Shown: piece by piece, positions 60,646-64,000 of the stretch
How the letters are laid out: every line of letters begins with the position of its first letter
Position numbering within the stretch: the first letter of the stretch is position 1
Assembly: GCF_003443995.1 (NCBI RefSeq)
Contig: NZ_QWEY01000006.1
Span: 62,001-126,000 of the forward strand
Length of the DNA stretch: 64,000 nt
DNA from: Pseudotabrizicola alkalilacus
GTDB taxonomy: Bacteria; Pseudomonadota; Alphaproteobacteria; Rhodobacterales; Rhodobacteraceae
Direction: 5' to 3'
The notes under the pieces: generated by a model
Databases searched by the model: none
What the model was told of the DNA's origin: nothing
The model's input: only the letters and a program-made list of their open reading frames with translations
Made by a program: the position numbers and the translations under genes

Positions 60646-62047
60646 ACGCCTGACCCGCAGCGCGCCGACCGTTCCTGTCGGCATCGTCCACCTTGGCCTT
60701 GGCGCGTTTTTCCGTGCCCATGGCGCGGTTTACATCGAAGAGGCAATGTCAGCCTCCGGCGGGGACTGGGGCATCCTTGGCGTCTCGCTGCAATCGACCA
60801 CGATGCGCGACCAGCTGACCCCGCAAGGCGGCACCTATATGGCGCTGGAGCTGGGGCCGATGGGTGAGACCCTGCGCCATGTGCAATCGGTGCAGGGCGT
60901 GCTGGTGGCGCGCGAAGACCCAGGCGCGGTGCTGGAGGCGATGGCGGATCCGGGCGTGAAAATCGTCAGCCTGACCGTGACCGAAAAGGGCTATTGCCAC
61001 GAGCCATCGACCGGTCGCCTCAATCAAGCGCATCCCGATATCGTGCAGGATCTGGCCACCCCCCTGCCGGTGTCAGCCCCCGGTTATCTGGTCCGCGCCC
61101 TCGCCCTGCGCCACCAGCGCGGCCTGCCGCCCTTTACCGTGCTGACCTGCGACAACCTGCCCAACAACGGCCATGTCGTGCGCGGTGTGGTGCTGGAACT
61201 GGCCCGCGCCCTTGACCCGGCGCTTGCCGCGTGGATCGAGGCCGAAGGGCGTTTCCCGTCAACCATGGTTGACCGGATCGTGCCTGCCACCAAACCCGAA
61301 GACGTAGCACGGGTGGAACGCCTGATCGGCGCGCATGATGCCGCCCCGGTGATGCACGAACCGTTCCGGCAATGGGTGGTCGAGGATGATTTCGTGGGCG
61401 GCCTGCGCCCCGATCTGGGCGCGGTTGGTGTGCAGCTGGTGCGCGATGTCACCGAATTCGAGCATATGAAGCTGCGGATGCTCAACGGCACCCATTCCTC
61501 GCTGGCCTATCTGGGCTATCTGTCCGGGCACGAGACCATCGCCGACTGCATGGCCGACCCTGTGCTGGACCGTTTCGTGCAAGCCCTGTGGTCGCGCGAG
61601 ATCATCCCGGCCCTGACCCCGCCCGAAGGCGTCAGCCTGCCCGAGTATGCGCAGGCGCTGCACGACCGCTATGCGAACCCGTCGATCCGCCACCGCACCT
61701 GGCAGATCGCGATGGATGGCAGCCAGAAGCTGCCGCAACGCATCCTTGGCACGCTGGTAAGCAACCTTGACGCCGACCGTCCCAGCCCCGGCCTGATGCT
61801 GGCGGTGGCGGCGTGGATGATCTACGTGCGCGGCACCGATCTGACCGGCGCTGCGATCGAGGTCAAAGACCCGCTCGCCCCGCGCCTGCGGGATGCGGCA
61901 ACCTCTGCCGATCCGGTCGGCGCGCTGCTGGCCCTGCGCGAGGTGTTCCCCGAAGCTCTGGCCGCCCGGCTCGACCAGCCTCTGCGCGCGGCCTATGCCA
62001 CCCTGCTGGATCAAGGGGCTAAAGCCGCGATGGAGGCGCTGCTATGA
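60635..62047 (+). CDS. uxuB: Fructuronate reductase (mannitol dehydrogenase family)
   Basis: A 470-residue NAD-dependent polyol/uronate dehydrogenase: D-fructuronate to D-mannonate. The N-terminal block VGIVHLGLGAFFRAHGAVYIEEA, the TVTEKGYCHE motif, DNLPNNGHVVRG and the catalytic lysine region MKLRMLNGTHSSLAYLG are intact. TTG at 60635 with GGAGG 5 bases upstream is the best start and overlaps kduD by 11 bases; ATG at 60623 or 60617 would add 4 or 6 residues but lacks a ribosome site. It acts after UxaC and before UxuA. Confidence 0.9.
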   Translation: MPAERLTRSAPTVPVGIVHLGLGAFFRAHGAVYIEEAMSASGGDWGILGVSLQSTTMRDQLTPQGGTYMALELGPMGETLRHVQSVQGVLVAREDPGAVLEAMADPGVKIVSLTVTEKGYCHEPSTGRLNQAHPDIVQDLATPLPVSAPGYLVRALALRHQRGLPPFTVLTCDNLPNNGHVVRGVVLELARALDPALAAWIEAEGRFPSTMVDRIVPATKPEDVARVERLIGAHDAAPVMHEPFRQWVVEDDFVGGLRPDLGAVGVQLVRDVTEFEHMKLRMLNGTHSSLAYLGYLSGHETIADCMADPVLDRFVQALWSREIIPALTPPEGVSLPEYAQALHDRYANPSIRHRTWQIAMDGSQKLPQRILGTLVSNLDADRPSPGLMLAVAAWMIYVRGTDLTGAAIEVKDPLAPRLRDAATSADPVGALLALREVFPEALAARLDQPLRAAYATLLDQGAKAAMEALL

Positions 62048-63204
62048 TCGAAAGCTGGCGCTGGTACGGCCCGTTTGACCGCATCACCCTGCCCGAAATC
62101 GCCCAGACCGGCGCGACAGGCATCGTCACCGCCCTGCACGAGATCCCCTATGGCGAGGTCTGGCCGCGCGAGGTGATTGCCGCGCGCAATGCGGAAATCA
62201 AGGCGGCAGGCTTTGACTGGGTGGTGGTCGAAAGCCTGCCGATCCACGAACGCATCAAGCGGGGCGAGGGCGATCTGAGCCAGCTTTTCGCCAATTACCG
62301 CCAGTCGATGGCGCATCTGGCGGCCGAGGGCGTGACCAACATCTGCTACAATTTCATGCCGCTGTTGGACTGGACCCGCACCGACCTTGCCGCCCCGGTG
62401 GCGCGCGGTGGGTCGTGCCTGCGGTTCGAGGCGTCAAAGATGGCGGCGTTCGAGCTCTACATGCTGGGCCGCGCCGAGGCCGAGGCGGATTATACCCCCG
62501 AGGCGCTGCAAAAGGCCGCGATCTGGCATCAGCAAGCGACCGAAGCTGACAAGGATACCCTGCTGCATTCGATCATGTCCGGCCTGCCGGGGGCCTATGA
62601 CCGCTATGACATTGCGGGTCTGAAAGCCGCGTTGCAAGGCTATGACGGTTTGGACCGCGCCGCATTGCGCAGCAATTACAAGCGCTTTCTGGATGAAGTT
62701 ATTCCGGCGGCTGAAGATCTGGGCATGACATTCGGTGTCCACCCCGACGATCCGCCACGCGATATTCTGGGCCTGCCACGCATCGTCTCCGATGCCGAAG
62801 ACATCGACTTTATCCTGAATGCCGTCGATAGCCCCGCCAACGGGTTGACCTTTTGTACCGGCTCGCTTGGCGCCAATCCGGCCAATGACCTGCCCGCGTT
62901 GGCGCGCCGCTTTGCGCCGCGTGTCCATTTCGCGCATCTGCGCAACGTGCGCAAAGACCCCGATGGCAGCTTTGAAGAGGCAGCGCATCTGGAGGGAGAT
63001 ACCGATATGGTCGCCGTCATCGCCGCGCTGCTGGCCGAGGGTACCGCGTCGGGCCGGGTGATTCCGTTCCGCCCCGATCACGGGCACGAACTGCTGGATG
63101 ACGCCGCGCGCGGCACCCATCCCGGCTATCCGCTGGTTGGTCGCCTGCGCGGACTGGCCGAATTGCGCGGGGTGATGGCCGGGCTGCGCTACAACGGAGC
63201 CTGA
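62044..63204 (+). CDS. uxuA: Mannonate dehydratase
   Basis: A 386-residue enzyme dehydrating D-mannonate to 2-keto-3-deoxygluconate. Features: the N-terminal WRWYGPFDRITLPEIAQTGATGIVTALHEIPYGEVW, the NICYNFMPLLDWTRTDL motif, GVHPDDPPRDILGLPRI and the metal residues near FRPDHGHEL. It overlaps uxuB by 4 bases (ATGA). The operon ends here and is followed by a 274-base gap. Confidence 0.94.
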   Translation: MIESWRWYGPFDRITLPEIAQTGATGIVTALHEIPYGEVWPREVIAARNAEIKAAGFDWVVVESLPIHERIKRGEGDLSQLFANYRQSMAHLAAEGVTNICYNFMPLLDWTRTDLAAPVARGGSCLRFEASKMAAFELYMLGRAEAEADYTPEALQKAAIWHQQATEADKDTLLHSIMSGLPGAYDRYDIAGLKAALQGYDGLDRAALRSNYKRFLDEVIPAAEDLGMTFGVHPDDPPRDILGLPRIVSDAEDIDFILNAVDSPANGLTFCTGSLGANPANDLPALARRFAPRVHFAHLRNVRKDPDGSFEEAAHLEGDTDMVAVIAALLAEGTASGRVIPFRPDHGHELLDDAARGTHPGYPLVGRLRGLAELRGVMAGLRYNGA

Positions 63205-63391
63205 CATGCGCCGGGGGCATAGGTAATTTTTCATCCCGAATGACAAATTGCCTCGCCTGCCCCGTTGACCCTGCCGCAACTCTGCCGCAGGCTCCGGCCA
63301 AACCGCAGCAGGGAGGCCGCGCGTTCATGGAGTCAGATCGGCTGAACGCCACGCCTTTTGCGCCCCCCCTGCCGGGTGCTTCTTTGTCTCT

Positions 63392-63435
63392 GGCCCCCAG
63401 GTCACCATGATGACCGGGGCCGTTTTCGTTTTTTG
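63392..63435 (+). terminator. Rho-independent terminator between the hexuronate operon and the iolG-like gene
   Basis: GGCCCC (63392-63397) and GGTCA (63400-63404) pair with TGACC (63411-63415) and GGGGCC (63416-63421) around a 6-base loop, with a two-base bulge. A T-rich tail (GTTTTCGTTTTTT) follows to 63435. It should end plus-strand transcription from uxuA. The rest of 63205-63391 shows no gene. Confidence 0.7.
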
Positions 63436-63478
63436 ATCAGAATATCCCGGGCGCAGGCTCGGGGCAGAAAGGGCTGTC

Positions 63479-64000
63479 ATGACTGTCAGATTTGCAATCC
63501 TCGGCGCAGGCCGCATCGGCAAGGTTCACGCAGGCGCTGTTGCCTCGGTCCCCGGTGCGACCCTGATCGCCATCGCCGACCCGATGCCCGCAGCCGCCGA
63601 AGCGATCAAGGCGGCCTATGGCTGCGACATCCGCAGCATCGACGCGATCGAGGCCAGTGCCGATGTCGATGCCGTGGTGATCTGCACCCCCACCGACACC
63701 CATGCCGACCTGATCGAGCGCTTTGTCCGCGCGGGCAAGGCCGTGTTCTGCGAAAAGCCGGTCGATCTGTCGCTGGCCCGCGTCAAGGAGTGCATCGCCA
63801 CGGTCGAGGCCGCCAAGGGCACGCTGATGGTCGGCTTCAACCGCCGTTTTGACCCTGATTTCATGGCCGTAAAGGCCGCGATTGATGCAGGTAAAGTCGG
63901 CAAGGTCGAAATGGTCACCATCACCAGCCGCGATCCCGGCGCGCCGCCGCCAGATTACATCACCCGCTCGGGCGGCATGTTCCGCGACATGACGATCCAT
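63479..64000 (+). CDS. iolG: Inositol 2-dehydrogenase-like oxidoreductase (partial, 3' end outside window)
   Basis: The first 174 codons of a Gfo/Idh/MocA-family dehydrogenase. The NAD fold opens with RFAILGAGRIGKVHAGAV, continues to VVICTPTDTHADL and the catalytic EKPVDLS (Lys), and GFNRRFDPDF follows; this arrangement is typical of myo-inositol 2-dehydrogenase. The ATG at 63479 has AAAGGG upstream. It lies 43 bases after the terminator, so it begins a new unit. Other inositol genes, if present, lie beyond the window. Confidence 0.85.
   Translation, partial: MTVRFAILGAGRIGKVHAGAVASVPGATLIAIADPMPAAAEAIKAAYGCDIRSIDAIEASADVDAVVICTPTDTHADLIERFVRAGKAVFCEKPVDLSLARVKECIATVEAAKGTLMVGFNRRFDPDFMAVKAAIDAGKVGKVEMVTITSRDPGAPPPDYITRSGGMFRDMTIH

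Noticed and set aside
1-64000. CRISPR array
   Set aside because: No series of regularly spaced repeats was seen on either strand, and no Cas-like protein is encoded.

Overview
The window comes from the chromosome of an alphaproteobacterium, most likely a member of the Rhodobacteraceae. The evidence is high G+C backbone DNA (about 65% in hand-counted lines), a GapR-type DUF2312 protein, a symporter-fused histidine kinase beside an acyl-CoA-sensing XRE regulator, and gene orders typical of Rhodobacter and Roseobacter relatives. No species can be named from sequence alone.

Layout. 1-2.1 kb: a partial EnvZ-like histidine kinase and an MBL-fold hydrolase, then tRNA-Asn. 2.19-17.10 kb: a mobile island of about 14.9 kb, bounded by an exact 18-bp repeat of the tRNA-Asn 3' end. 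It carries a tyrosine integrase, a RepA-like ATPase, a MobA/MobL relaxase with a candidate oriT, an ArdC antirestriction protein, a single-chain MmeI-like restriction-modification enzyme, a convergent beta-class DNA methyltransferase, and a low-G+C DUF262 + HEPN gene pair that looks like an antiviral module. I read it as an integrative mobilizable element with defence cargo.

17.3-24.1 kb: an Lrp regulator divergent from arginase and ornithine cyclodeaminase, then an RND efflux pump. 24.4 kb: tRNA-Cys. 24.6-31.4 kb: a surface-glycan cluster (DegT aminotransferase, NeuD/PglD-like acyltransferase, three glycosyltransferases, one fused to an RgpF domain). 31.85-37.2 kb: a YtfQRT-YjfF type sugar ABC transporter with its GntR regulator. 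37.2-43.1 kb: tRNA-Thr, an iron-type ABC permease, a GapR-like protein, a degenerate FadB-like protein and a DksA/TraR-like protein.

43.3-45.5 kb: a sulfide/persulfide operon (persulfide dioxygenase, two YeeE/YedE half-transporters, a DUF442 protein). 45.5-51.4 kb: a FliM/FliN-like protein, a symporter-histidine kinase with its response regulator, and a short-chain acyl-CoA type regulator. 51.5-53.6 kb: a TetR regulator divergent from a beta-alanine:pyruvate transaminase. 53.6-63.2 kb: a hexuronate operon (GntR regulator, uxaC, TRAP transporter, kdgF, kduI, kduD, uxuB, uxuA), which imports uronates and isomerises or reduces them toward 2-keto-3-deoxygluconate. The window ends inside an iolG-like dehydrogenase.

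The most unusual part is the island. It holds the att repeats, an RSF1010-like oriT arrangement, an out-of-frame gene nested in the relaxase, large hairpins upstream of ardC and downstream of int, and the DUF262 + HEPN pair.
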